Of a DNA stretch of 64,000 bases, positions 12,476 to 23,833 are shown in pieces (the first letter of the stretch is position 1; every line of letters starts with the position of its first letter). Below the pieces are notes generated by a model, which was given only the letters and a program-made list of their open reading frames with translations, was not told the DNA's origin and searched no databases. Both the position numbers and the translations under genes were made by a program. Origin of the DNA: Paragonimus westermani (Eukaryota; Platyhelminthes; Trematoda; Plagiorchiida; Troglotrematidae); the NCBI GenBank assembly GCA_008508345.1, contig QNGE01000991.1:63268-127267 (forward strand). Direction: 5' to 3'.

Positions 12476-13047
12476 GCGTAGTGGTCGGGCATGTGTGCTG
12501 TTTTGAGTCGGCGGGCTATGTTGACTGCATATTCGGTCCTTGTGGGTACAGCATTGTCAGATTGGCTAAAGGGGAGCAGTCAGACCAAAGGCAGATACGT
12601 TCGTTGTGGTTGATGACCGTGTGTTTTGCATTGGTTCGGTCTGACATTTGTTTTGCCTGGTCTGTTTTGGGGAGTATATGTGATAGGTTTGTCTGTGCAA
12701 TATTGCTGTTCCTCTGTGAGTGTGCTAAATCTCTTGGGATGTGACAGTCCAAACTGTTCTGGGTGGTTGATACTGTTGCGTCTGTGGGTGTCACTTGCTG
12801 CCTTGCGGTACAGGCTTTTGAAACAAAGACTTTGATTGAGCGCCCTAATCGCCTTCCTGTCTAGGTCTGGGTATCATGACAGTATCCCTAGCCCACGCAT
12901 GTCATGTTGTCACAACACAAACCGAATACTATACTGCATCGGCCGTCACGCAGGGTAAACCGGGTAGCCCTATATGCTACACTTGGCGAGGTGGATAGGC
13001 GAAAATATGCTACTACCAGACACTCACCCTCATATTGCCTCTCCAAA

Positions 13048-13910
13048 ATGAATCGTCGAGCAGCTAATGCTCACTCAAGTCCAAATATTCCGAAGACCAA
13101 CCTAATACAGGCCCGGGTAGGCAAGACGTTTTCTTTTGGAGCATGGGACATACGCATTCTGCTGGATCGATGCGGCACCACAGGACGGCCGGAACGGCGA
13201 ACCGCGCTGATCGTGATGGAAACGAGCCGACAGGGAATCGATCTAGCAGCCTTGAGTGAGATAAGGCTTGCAGACCAAGGTCAGCTCCAAGAAGCAGGTG
13301 CTGGTCACATCTTCGACTGGATGGATTACTCGACAGACGGCACTCGAGAACACTGTCTTCCTCGCAGTCGCTGACAATATAGGTGCTTTGATGATAGAAC
13401 CGCACGACATCAGCCCTGGAATGCTGTCTACACGCCAACGATTCGGTCGAGGTAAGTGTGCCACGTCTGTTAGTGTTTACGATCCAACTATGTGTCACAC
13501 TGATGATTCAAAGGACCAGTTTTATGATCAGCTGTTCGCCACAATCCGGTTGGCGCCGGTGAGTGACCGACTGTTTGTTCCACGTGACTTCAACGCACGA
13601 ACTGAGCGCGACTCGACAGCCTGGTTGAGAGTCCTCGGACCATACGGCATCGGTTCAGTCAACGAGAACGGTGGTCATCTGCTCCACCTACGCGCTACCC
13701 TCGAGCTGGCTATCACAAACACTCGATTCCAGCTGCATGCAAGGGACATCACGACGTGGGCTCTTCCACGACACTGTCATTGTCATTCGCTTGATCACGT
13801 GGTTGTGCTGCAGCGCAACATTCGTGAAATGCGCGTATCACGCGCGTGATGCGTGGCGTTGAATGTAGCTCGGATCATAGGCTGGTCAGGACCGATTTGT
13901 TTATCCATGT
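13048..13910 (+). pseudogene. APE-type endonuclease domain of LINE B
   Basis: The start ATG at 13048 opens MNRRAANAHSS and leads to GAWDIRILLD, RPERRTALIVMETSRQGID and LAALSEIRLADQGQLQEAG, where SEIR carries the catalytic Glu of the endonuclease/exonuclease/phosphatase fold. After a frameshift near 13340 the fold continues with FVPRDFNART (normally GDFNAR) and VLGPYGIGSVNENG, then LDHVVV. A second shift near 13848 leads to SSDHRLVRT at about 13870-13896, the SDH catalytic motif. All landmarks are in the expected order, so the domain was once complete. Confidence 0.82.
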
Positions 13911-13953
13911 ACGCAAGTCTGTCTATTGTAGATCGCCCGGATAACGGCAAAAG

Positions 13954-15690
13954 TTGGATATCAAACGATTGGACAACTACGAGACGGAGGTTGTTTTTCA
14001 ACGTGCAGTTGCCGCTTGTCTGCACGACGCTCCCGTATTCATCTCTTCCAAGGGGGTGTGGCAACAACCCAAGAAACATATCACGGCAGCAGCCACTGAG
14101 ACGATCGGTGTGGAGCGTAAGGAACGTCCGAATCGGTTCGACGACAACAACTCGGCTATCGCCAGTTTGGTACAAGAGAAGAATGTCGCGTTTGCCACAT
14201 CCACAATGGATCCAGCCAATAGAGCGGAGAAGGCCACGTTCCGGAGTATCCGCCGTCAACTGGCCAAACGTGTTCGCGGAATTAAGGACAACTGGTAGAG
14301 AAAGCAGGGTGAGCGGATGCAGGTCGACAACACAGATTTCTATGATCTGCTTAAGGCGATCTTCGGTCCATCTATCCGGTCTACCCAGGCGCTGGTAGAT
14401 GTGGACATCGGCTGTTCTTTCACTCAGCCGGAGGACATCATGAAAATGTGGCGCAAACACTTTGATAGTCCACCAAACCGTCCTGCTGCCGTTGATCGAG
14501 TGACTGTGAACAGCCTGCCGCAACAGACCGTCGAACCTTCATTTGCTCTCACCCCAGATTTGCTACAGTTGCAGAGGGCGATTTTTCAACTGCGCAACTT
14601 AAAGGCTGCATGTGAGGATGGACTGCCAGGTGAAATTCTGAAGAATTACGGACCGGCGTTGGAACGCGCTTTGCTCCAGCTGGTTCACTGCATCTGGGAG
14701 CACGAGGTGATGTCGCAAGATTTCAAGGATGCTCTCATCGTACCCTTGTTCAAAGATAAGGGTAGAAAGCAATGCGCCGACGACTTTCGGGACATCAGTT
14801 TTCCGAGCTGCGCAGGCAAGCTGCTTGCTAGAATTCATCTGAACTCACTGAATGCGGAAGTCTTGAAGACAAGTGTTCCTGAAGAGCAGTGTGGATTCCG
14901 GGCGAGTTGCAGTACGATCGATATGGTGTCTGATGGTCGACAGCTGCGGGAGAAGTACCGGGAACTTAACCAACCCCTGTATGTCCTGTTCGTGGGCGTC
15001 ACCAAGGCATTTGATTCTGTGAGCCGCGAGGCGTTGTGAACTGTGCTTGGTAAGTTTGGATGTCCAAATAGGTTGGTCAGTATGATTAGATTGTTGCACG
15101 TGGGCATGAGGGCGAAGGTGAAGTCGTGTGGATCGACCTCTGATGACTTCGACATTGTCACTGGCGTGAAGCAGGGTCGTTTCCTGAACCCCAATCCCGT
15201 TTAGTTTAAATTTGATTGTCATGCTGCCAGTCCCTTTGCAAGACTGGGATGGATGACGTTGAGGTAGAATACCGGACAGATGGGTGCCTGCTGAATATTC
15301 TACGTTTCGGTGCCTCAACCCAGTAACATACCTCAACGATGTGCATGCTTGTGTTCGCAGACGACAGCGCGCTATTTGCACACAGTGAAGAAGAACTGTA
15401 AAGCCTGGCGACGGCCTTCGCGTCCGAGGTATCCAAGTTTGGACTGGATATCAACACAGGTGAGACATTTTATTTCTTTCGGTCCTCTTCGGGTGGATGT
15501 GCTGTTTTTTAAACCTCCACTCCAAATCCATGTCATTGGAGACGTTGTCGATAGCTGTGGGAATTTTGGCTACTTGGATAGCAATTTTTCGACAGATCTG
15601 TCTGTGGACCGCGAGTTGAGAGCTCGCGTGGTAAAGGCTAGTGTTGCTTTTGGACGTCCCTCAGTACGTCCAATTGCGTCCCTAATTCCG
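13954..15690 (+). pseudogene. Reverse transcriptase of LINE B (RTE-like)
   Basis: From 13954 one frame runs through the linker, passes a stop at 14296-14298, and continues to 15039. It holds DGLPGEILKNYGPALERAL, SQDFKDALIVPLFKDKG, EEQCGFRASCSTIDM and VTKAFDSVSREAL, with the first catalytic Asp at 15013. The TGA at 15037 replaces the Trp usual after REAL. The same frame then gives KFGCPNRL and TGVKQGRF. A frame change later, FADD lies at 15354-15365 and is followed by FGLDINTGET. A final block has FGYLDSNFSTDLSVD and KASVAFGRPS. Order and spacing match RTE reverse transcriptases. It is inactive because of frameshifts and stops. Confidence 0.85.
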
Positions 15691-15726
15691 GTGATGAGAA
15701 TAAGACGTAAGAAAAGTACCGAGTGT

Positions 15727-18700
15727 GAATAGCGATAAACTTTGTTTTTTCAACAATCACAAAAAGCACGTGTTGTCAGTAGATGGAGTTTTACTCACCT
15801 CAGGTAACTGAAATTAAAGAAATGGAATTTCCTCGACAGTGACGCTTGCAGTGGAGTAGAGGTATTGGTAACTAGGGTAGTTGTCGTGGTAGAATCTTCG
15901 TCAGATCCTGTCATGTGAGTGTCATGCGCCTTCAGAGAACTCAGAATGGAGTTAAAACAAAGGTCCCCAAGTTTTGTTTCACAAAATCTTTGGGAATTGG
16001 GTTGATATATTCGTGAATATTAGAGACACTTGATATACGGATAGCGTTTCTTTAGCTGGGGTTTCAAAGGCGGAGAATGTTTTTGAGTGCGATTTGTGTT
16101 TTTGAGACTTGCAAGTTTACTGTTTTTCACCTGAACCATAATGTCTATTGGGCGAATGCACAAACATCTACGTCTGCAATGAATATGAGGTCGCTTTTGA
16201 AGATAGACTGGTCGCTTTAGGGGACTGAGCACTTAAAGCAAATGGATGATTTCAGTACAAAGAAAGCATGGCTTGATCGCAACTTCTTGAAGATGAAGAA
16301 CACAATGTTGTCACACTACCGGACCCTGGATTTATGGATGTTGTGGCACCATAACAGTAGGTGTGAGACGGATTCATAACTCGTCCCAGAGCAATACTTG
16401 TCTGTTTCCGGAGGTGATAGTCTGCCACTGGAGACGGGAGTTTGTAGGGAAGGTGTTTCCCTATGTGTAAGGGCCGGCAAGGCTTCTGTCCACATTTCGG
16501 AATCAGTTGTCGGACAGTGGCTCAAAAGGAAATGGTAGAGACTCGCCTTGAATATCCCACGGGAAATTCTCCAAGCCGAATTTACGTCAACTTTACCCTC
16601 AAGTAACCCACCATCTAGGTAGTGCAGTGGGCAGTTTGGGTGGACTTACCTCTCAGAGGCTGTTGGGGTGTGGCACCTGGTAGGAACAGGAATCCATCGA
16701 TGGTACTTTTCTGTTGAGGGAGATACATGATAATGGATGGGATATCTCTAATCGTCATGCTTTTATAGCAGAGTAGAAGGGTATTTGCTGTTTAAAGAAC
16801 CGGAACCATCCGCGAACTGCTGTTTTATCTGTGGTGCTCACTGACTGGCTTCTTGCGTAGCACCCCTACAGTAAGTTGGTGCACTAGGCAGGGAATTAGT
16901 TGGTCAGCCACTGTTATAAGTTTAGGCGGCCCGCTACCCTGTCTAAGGTTTATAACTGACGTCAGAAGTTAGCTCCTAAAGTTGAAGAGAACGCCGGTTA
17001 CTTTTTATTATGAAGTCCGTTCTTAGGATTGAGTAAGGCTACCGGCGGCGATAAAAGAGCGCGTACGCAGCATCGCAATTCCCTTAGCTCTGTCAACCAC
17101 TACTTGTGTGTTAAAACTTCTATCAAGTTGAAGGACAACCTCGATTTTGTTTGAAGGTAAGGCAGACGGAAATATCGGAGTCAGCAAGTAACACTGGTGC
17201 TGACTCATGACGAAAGTTGGGTCATCCCTCGGTCAAACCTTGGTCTCGGCCAGCGCCGATTCTAATAGGCATTCCGAGTGACTATTCGACCTGATGTCAC
17301 CAGTAAAGCATTGGAAGAATGGGGGCACATATTGGTGGTTGATCGGCCTCATATGACGGAGGAAGAATTCGAAAGACGTAACGCTTCTTGTCAGGACACC
17401 GGATCTGGTTAACTAGGTCAGATGTACGCGAGTAGAGAACGCAAACAACTCAAGAAATACGAGGTCTAAAAAGGAATTGGTTAGGCTGTCAAAAGGAATA
17501 ACAGAAATTGAACTGACTGGGAAAACAAAGGTGGAGAACTGCGGAGAATATAGTGACCGAACTCTTGTTTTCGGTTTGTATAGTCACTTCCAACAAACTC
17601 ATAAACATGTCATTCCTCTGCTCATGTTTACGCCGGTCGGAATGAAGACACGATCGACTTATAAGCCATGTGGGAGAGCATGAAAAACACTGCAGAAGCG
17701 TACACGAAATGTGAGTCTAAACTGTGCACAGTAGAAAATATTCGTGCGAAAGTTTGATGGATTTCCAAAAATGAATGACGAACAGAAAACACTGTAACAC
17801 GTTTAACTTAAAACACGCAATATAAAGCCGTCACCGTATAGAGGCTCAGCGAAAATGTCTTCGAATCTAATAATTTCTAAAGAACAAGTGTACTCTAATT
17901 GCACAGAAGAGGCAGAACTGTACCCAGATACCCAACAGTTGTGCAAAAGAGAATTTTACAGCAATTTCGTAGTTGACTTTAACTCCGCAAACTGCACGCC
18001 GTAACATGACTCCTGATTTCCATATCAATTCAGCAGCAAGATATTGAATCGTCTGTTTTGTTACGCGCTCAATCGTTTGGCCCAAAAGCGAGAAAGACGT
18101 AGCAACACCGATTATTGGAAGACTGAGTCAAAGTTAGGCCACAGGTTCTAAATTTATGGGACGAAACGATTACCACACATGGCACTCAGACACTGAGCGG
18201 ATCAAATGAAACGGTCATACATGGCAGTCAGAGTGTCAGAGCAAATCACGTAACACGGGGCATCAAAAGGCAACGCGAAAAAAACAGTTCAGATGACGCA
18301 CAAACGTTCGACCGCATGACAGCAGTCTGATTGGCTGAGGGGAGCCATACCACCACCAAACAAGGCCGCCCTGCCGGCCGATAGATGTGGCGTGATGCGT
18401 CTTGGCCGTTTCGTTAGGAGCTGTGGGCCCTAACGCAAGGGGATAGCAGTGTACTTACATCAGTTTATAGCGAAACAAAACGCGTCGTCTCAGAGTCTGA
18501 ATTATGCAGTCTTGCAGGTTAGGCGTCACACCAGCGCCGAATGTGCGTACGTCCACCGTTCGGCTAGATCGGCCAACCAAAAGTACGTGACAATAAGAAG
18601 TTACGACTATTCTGTCACACGATTAAAGTTGGATACAGTCCAATCATTATTTTCTCTCCAGAACGCACGAGGGTATGGGGTTATCCGATTTACTTGATGC

Positions 18701-20202
18701 CGATCACTACAATGCCTCTCAATTAGAGTGGACCTTCAAGCGAATTACGAACCTCCATCGTTAGAAGGTCTGATAGATATGCGGGAATATAGGATTATGT
18801 GACTATCTTTGATAAATGTCATGAAGATAACATCCTTCTGAAAGATATTTATCTGGAATTTTAGAAATACGTGCAAACCAAATGTTTAGTGAGCCATGAC
18901 CAAGTGTTGTAAAGATGAGCATCGAAATGACGACCGCACCATACATTCCATCAAGCTCCCATCTGATGGAAATTTCCCTCCAGTTTTCTGACCTTGACAA
19001 AACACATTGATAGGCTGGCTGACTCTTTCGAGATGATGAACAGCAGACCAATTCATGTTCGGATGGTATGGTAAAGTGTGTCATGTAGTTGGCTACTGTG
19101 TCAACAACACCGGAACCACGAGACAACGACCAAACAACCTCAATTTAGTGGAGAAACAACACCCTTCTTGTAGAGGAACAATAACATTTGCATTAACGGT
19201 TGCTTTTGGACGGCAGTCATGTTGCGTTTTGATTGACCAATTCCCTACTGCTTCACAACACCTTGACTCAACCAAGTTGGTTATTTAAATCTATCAGACG
19301 TTCACAAAATGTTTTAACCACTATCTTTAAATATGTTTCAAAAAGAGAAGTACACTCTGTCCAGATACGATTGGTTTCAACAGTGAACAAACTGTTAGTT
19401 GCCGAACTGAGAAGGCCACAGAAAGTGTTAATCAGAATACAGGCATGACATCGAATGGATCTTTCTGTAGAAGACACAGATGCACACTGTTGATAAGGTA
19501 TCCAAAGCTTACAGAAAAAGGTTCTCCTTCAAGAGGCTTCAGTTTATCACAAGTGTGATGGTAGATTACACTATGATGGGAACCACTCTAATCTCAGACA
19601 TCGGGAAAGCACCGGCGCTATATACTATAATGCAACAATTGGCTGGAGCATTTAGAAAAAAAATGGTCACCTGATTAGGGAATGTTCCCAGAAAAACTAC
19701 TAGTCAGCTCTCTCGACTGTGGTAACTTCGTTCGGCGGGGGTATAGCTTAATATGAGGCCGAAAAAAGCATCTGTCTGAAAAACTCCCAGCGGACTTCGG
19801 AGCGTGTTTACCTACCACACATGAGCGAATAGCTGTACCCGATGGACAAAGGAGCTCTTCTACTGGTCTCTGATGTTCCGTAAGACTACACGCGCAGATG
19901 CACTGTTGGCCAGAAATATTGACTCAAATCAAACTAACAAAGTGACGTAGCTGTGTTGGATTCCCAGAAAATTTCGATAAATACTTGCGCATATCCTTAC
20001 ATTCCACAATAGACGTGTCCGACCCGGTGTACTCCTGGGTGTCAAATGACCAGACAAAAGTCTACAACGTTCACACGAGTAAGGTAAACAACGGAAATTA
20101 TCAGGATACAGAAAAACATTACCGCTAGAAATAATTGTTCCCGCGTATAACGGGCTCCGCCATAGCGAAACCTTGCTAGAGAAGACAGATTTGGGTATAC
20201 GA
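15727..20202. other. Non-coding stretch, no gene recognised
   Basis: No recognisable domain, SINE1, SINE2 or R1 copy is apparent here. Frames longer than 80 codons occur (18803-19126 minus, 107 codons) but show no family features or splice-supported continuation. I see nothing further that I can support. Confidence 0.45.
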
Positions 20203-20241
20203 AACATTTGATCGCAGCGTCCGCATTCACACAGACTTTCC
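20203..20241 (-). repeat. SINE1 fragment ending at an ambiguous base
   Basis: tttgatcgcagcgtccgcat followed by tcacacagactttcc matches the 3' body of SINE1 on the minus strand. The match stops exactly at a single n at 20242, after which unrelated sequence begins. A missing or collapsed remainder of the SINE is likely. Confidence 0.65.
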
Positions 20242-20529
20242 NTGATGAGACTCAGGTTGATTCTCGAACCTATGTCAACTAAAAGCGTCAGATTAGATGC
20301 ATGGTTGATGATCCATCTGAAAAGTGCAAAATCGCATGACGTGCCCAAGTCTCACTGATTGCTTCATATAATGTACCCCATTGTCTGCAAATTACTCGCT
20401 TAGCCGACGTGGGGGTTACCTGAGAAATCCGATGGAGGTACATGCGTTACAAATTAAAAGCTACATCAACGGATTTAAGGAAGAAATAATCGATCTGCAA
20501 GAAAGTCGAATTAATAAAACAATGTTTAT

Positions 20530-20721
20530 TGTCAAGTTGACCATCACTCACATTTGATCGCAGCGTTCGCATTCAGATAGACTTTCCAGCCAGCCGGTGT
20601 CTTTCGAAAAGAAGCACTAGACTCGAGTTTCGCTCTCATTAGAGCTCGTCAGTAGTGCATATCCTTGCCACGGCCGGGATTTGAACTCCGGACATTCCAA
20701 TCATGAGGCAACCGTGTTAAC
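20530..20721 (-). repeat. SINE1 copy truncated by the assembly gap
   Basis: Closely matches the SINE1 at 34.0-34.3 kb from gtcaagttgaccatcactca through ccgggatttgaactccgg to gaggcaaccgtgttaac, and then runs into the run of N. A 4-bp insertion (ggtg) is present in the body at about 20597. It is one of the better preserved copies. Confidence 0.9.
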
Positions 20722-21721
20722 NNNNNNNNNNNNNNNNNNNNNNNNNNNNNNNNNNNNNNNNNNNNNNNNNNNNNNNNNNNNNNNNNNNNNNNNNNNNNNN
20801 NNNNNNNNNNNNNNNNNNNNNNNNNNNNNNNNNNNNNNNNNNNNNNNNNNNNNNNNNNNNNNNNNNNNNNNNNNNNNNNNNNNNNNNNNNNNNNNNNNNN
20901 NNNNNNNNNNNNNNNNNNNNNNNNNNNNNNNNNNNNNNNNNNNNNNNNNNNNNNNNNNNNNNNNNNNNNNNNNNNNNNNNNNNNNNNNNNNNNNNNNNNN
21001 NNNNNNNNNNNNNNNNNNNNNNNNNNNNNNNNNNNNNNNNNNNNNNNNNNNNNNNNNNNNNNNNNNNNNNNNNNNNNNNNNNNNNNNNNNNNNNNNNNNN
21101 NNNNNNNNNNNNNNNNNNNNNNNNNNNNNNNNNNNNNNNNNNNNNNNNNNNNNNNNNNNNNNNNNNNNNNNNNNNNNNNNNNNNNNNNNNNNNNNNNNNN
21201 NNNNNNNNNNNNNNNNNNNNNNNNNNNNNNNNNNNNNNNNNNNNNNNNNNNNNNNNNNNNNNNNNNNNNNNNNNNNNNNNNNNNNNNNNNNNNNNNNNNN
21301 NNNNNNNNNNNNNNNNNNNNNNNNNNNNNNNNNNNNNNNNNNNNNNNNNNNNNNNNNNNNNNNNNNNNNNNNNNNNNNNNNNNNNNNNNNNNNNNNNNNN
21401 NNNNNNNNNNNNNNNNNNNNNNNNNNNNNNNNNNNNNNNNNNNNNNNNNNNNNNNNNNNNNNNNNNNNNNNNNNNNNNNNNNNNNNNNNNNNNNNNNNNN
21501 NNNNNNNNNNNNNNNNNNNNNNNNNNNNNNNNNNNNNNNNNNNNNNNNNNNNNNNNNNNNNNNNNNNNNNNNNNNNNNNNNNNNNNNNNNNNNNNNNNNN
21601 NNNNNNNNNNNNNNNNNNNNNNNNNNNNNNNNNNNNNNNNNNNNNNNNNNNNNNNNNNNNNNNNNNNNNNNNNNNNNNNNNNNNNNNNNNNNNNNNNNNN
21701 NNNNNNNNNNNNNNNNNNNNN
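20722..21721. other. Assembly gap of exactly 1,000 N
   Basis: The run of N is exactly 1,000 long, which looks like a fixed-size placeholder for a gap of unknown length. It is bounded by a SINE1 copy on the left and by the RT core of a Penelope-like element on the right, so the missing DNA probably includes the rest of both. Long frames reported across it are artefacts. Confidence 0.98.
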
Positions 21722-22711
21722 GATGGGCTCACCGATCTCTCCCACGGTTGCTAACTTGTTCATGCAAGATCTAGAAAAAAAAGTTGCTGTCTAACTTCCC
21801 TGATCAACCTAGAATTTGGTGGAGGTATGTCGATGATACGTTGGTGGTGATACGTAAAGAAACTGTTAATAAATTCATGGAGCACATAAACTCCTTTCAT
21901 CAACACATCAAATATACAATTAAGCGCGAATCAGTGGACCATGAGCTGAATTTCCTAGACTGCAGAATACGCAGGAGAGCCGGCGGCAAACTGGACACAG
22001 GCGTGCACAGAAAGGACACCCATTCTAATCGGTATCTTTGCTTTAGCTCAGAACACCCCTTGTGCACTAAGAAAGCAGTCGCATCCAGTTTATTTCAGAG
22101 GGCCTTGTTGTTAACCAGTTCCGAGGACGAGTTCTCGAAAGAATACAAGATTGTGAAGTCGACACTTAAAGCTAACGGTTACTGTGACAGGATTCTACGC
22201 CCAACTCAGGAGGCACATCACAACGAGATCAACGAGCACAGGAACTGGCTATCGACTATTGTTATTCCGTACAGAAGGAATACATCGGAAGATCTTAGAC
22301 GGGTCCTCAACCAGTACAATATCAGAGTGGCATTTAAAACCACAAACACGTTAAGGAATAAGTTAGTCCACTTGAAGGACAAACGAACAGTGCTGGAGCA
22401 GTCAAACTGTGTTTATCGAATTAAATGTAAAGGTTGCCAAGCCTCGTACATTGGACAGACTGCCCGGCAACTTGAAATACGCACTAAAGAACACGTAAGG
22501 TGTAGTAAGAAGCCCCCTACCGGAAATTAGAACACGATTAAGCCATTGCTGCACACGCGACCCTAAACCAACACCAAGTTGACTTCGACCATCCGAGTGT
22601 ACTAAAAAGTCGTTTTCGTAACCACAAAGAACGTCTAATGGCGGAAACCTTGCTGATCGTTAGTACACCACAAGTGGTGAATCGCTCCGATGGCCTGGAA
22701 TTGCCAGTTGT
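21722..22711 (+). pseudogene. PLE reverse transcriptase / GIY-YIG endonuclease, C-terminal part
   Basis: The first frame begins MGSPISPTVANLFMQDLE directly after the gap, which is the RT block before the catalytic site. A one-base shift at a run of eight A (21775-21782) moves the reading to the frame that contains WWRYVDDTLVVI, with YVDD at 21826-21837. This frame is open to 22530. Near its end it has CVYRIKCKGCQASYIGQTAR (YIG from 22447), the GIY-YIG endonuclease typical of PLEs, with zinc-binding-like Cys residues (CKGC). After a second shift near 22530, FDHPSVLKSRFRNHKERLM and NRSDGLELP complete the C-terminus. RT plus GIY-YIG on one polypeptide is diagnostic of EN+ PLEs. Confidence 0.88.
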
Positions 22712-23060
22712 TTGGCACTGGGTGAAAAACACTGACACCACGTCCGAAAAGGTATGCGGATCCCTGTCACCCACCCCATCCCAACAGTCCAACGCATGTA
22801 GATTGATCGTGTACATGCACACAGCATGCACTAACTATCCAGCCTTGTTCGCGTCTGGGCTCGTCACGATGACCTCAGATGAACCGTGAACCCATGCATT
22901 CTATTGGTAGAATGTCCACATACCGCGTTTTAAACATACATACACGTGCGAGGTGATGACTACCTCATTTGAAGCGTGTACAATGTGAATTTTCTGATTT
23001 AAATCGCTTGATAAAGGCTCTCCGAGAGGGTCGAAACGTTGCGAAACCGATAACTCCTTG
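21722..23060 (+). mobile_element. Penelope-like element (PLE), 5' end lost in gap
   Basis: The element contains the C-terminal half of a PLE polyprotein (21722-22711) followed by about 350 bp that ends in a typical PLE-style tail, where ggctctccgagagggtcgaa is followed by acgttgcgaaacc (23017-23049). PLEs encode a reverse transcriptase related to telomerase plus a GIY-YIG endonuclease. The left part, including RT motifs before the GSPISP block, falls in the gap. Only two breaks are visible in the coding part, so it is younger than the LINEs nearby. Confidence 0.85.
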
Positions 23061-23833
23061 GTTTTTTTTAACTCGTTGTGGCTTAACCAAGGATTTACTT
23101 GATAATGAATGCCAGCACAACGTACAATATATTTTCGCATATCCGTCCTGTGTACGGTTCGGATGTACTAACATGGTAATAACCAAACAAAGTCGGTTAT
23201 GTGACACCGAACTTTAATTCAGAATGATGTGATTGTTTACCGGAATACGAGGATACATACAATAAAATATCCATATAGAGGAGAAAGAGGGGATAGGTAG
23301 ATACAAAAATACCTAGCTGATACGTTGTGTATGTATGACTATACTCCCCCCCACACACGGACGCGTCTTGCAAACACTTTTTCAAAATGAAACGCAGAAA
23401 GATCGAATTTGCCATGCGTAGTACACGTGTAGGTGTAGTTGCCGAGACAGAAGAGAATAACTCTAAGATGTTTTTTGGTGGTTGTTGTGGTGACGGTGGT
23501 TGCGATAGTAAGTAGAAACAGACCAACAAGCGATGATCTGTGGCGCTAAATAAATGTTAGCTTGTTATACTCAGTCTAATAACAGGTGCGATTGAACAGG
23601 GCTGATGTGAGGATCTGATCAGCCAAGAAAAATGCGTCAATCAGTCTCTCACTTCATTTGCCTCCGAGTGCGTGCGAGCATCCCGTCTAATTAAGTTATG
23701 GTAGTCAAACAGATCGTTCGGTAATGGATTCCATGCGGATAGGTTCGTAATCAGTTGCAATTGAATGGATTTGAACTAGTCGGAACACATGGGTGGAGAC
23801 CGAATACATCAAGAGCACCAATCGCGTAGAAAG

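Larger units (their letters stand above)
12481..15726 (+). mobile_element. RTE-like LINE copy B, nearly full length but decayed
   Basis: A leader at about 12481-13047 precedes an endonuclease region (13048-13910), a linker, and a reverse transcriptase (about 14550-15660), all colinear on the plus strand. The layout, with one large ORF encoding endonuclease then RT, and the wording of the motifs fit the RTE clade common in flatworm genomes. There are at least three frameshifts and stops at 14296 and 15037, so it cannot move on its own. It follows LINE A in the same direction. Confidence 0.8.

Noticed and set aside
20681..21763. Three open frames of about 350 codons across the N run
   Set aside because: They consist almost entirely of unknown residues and exist only because N codons are not stops.
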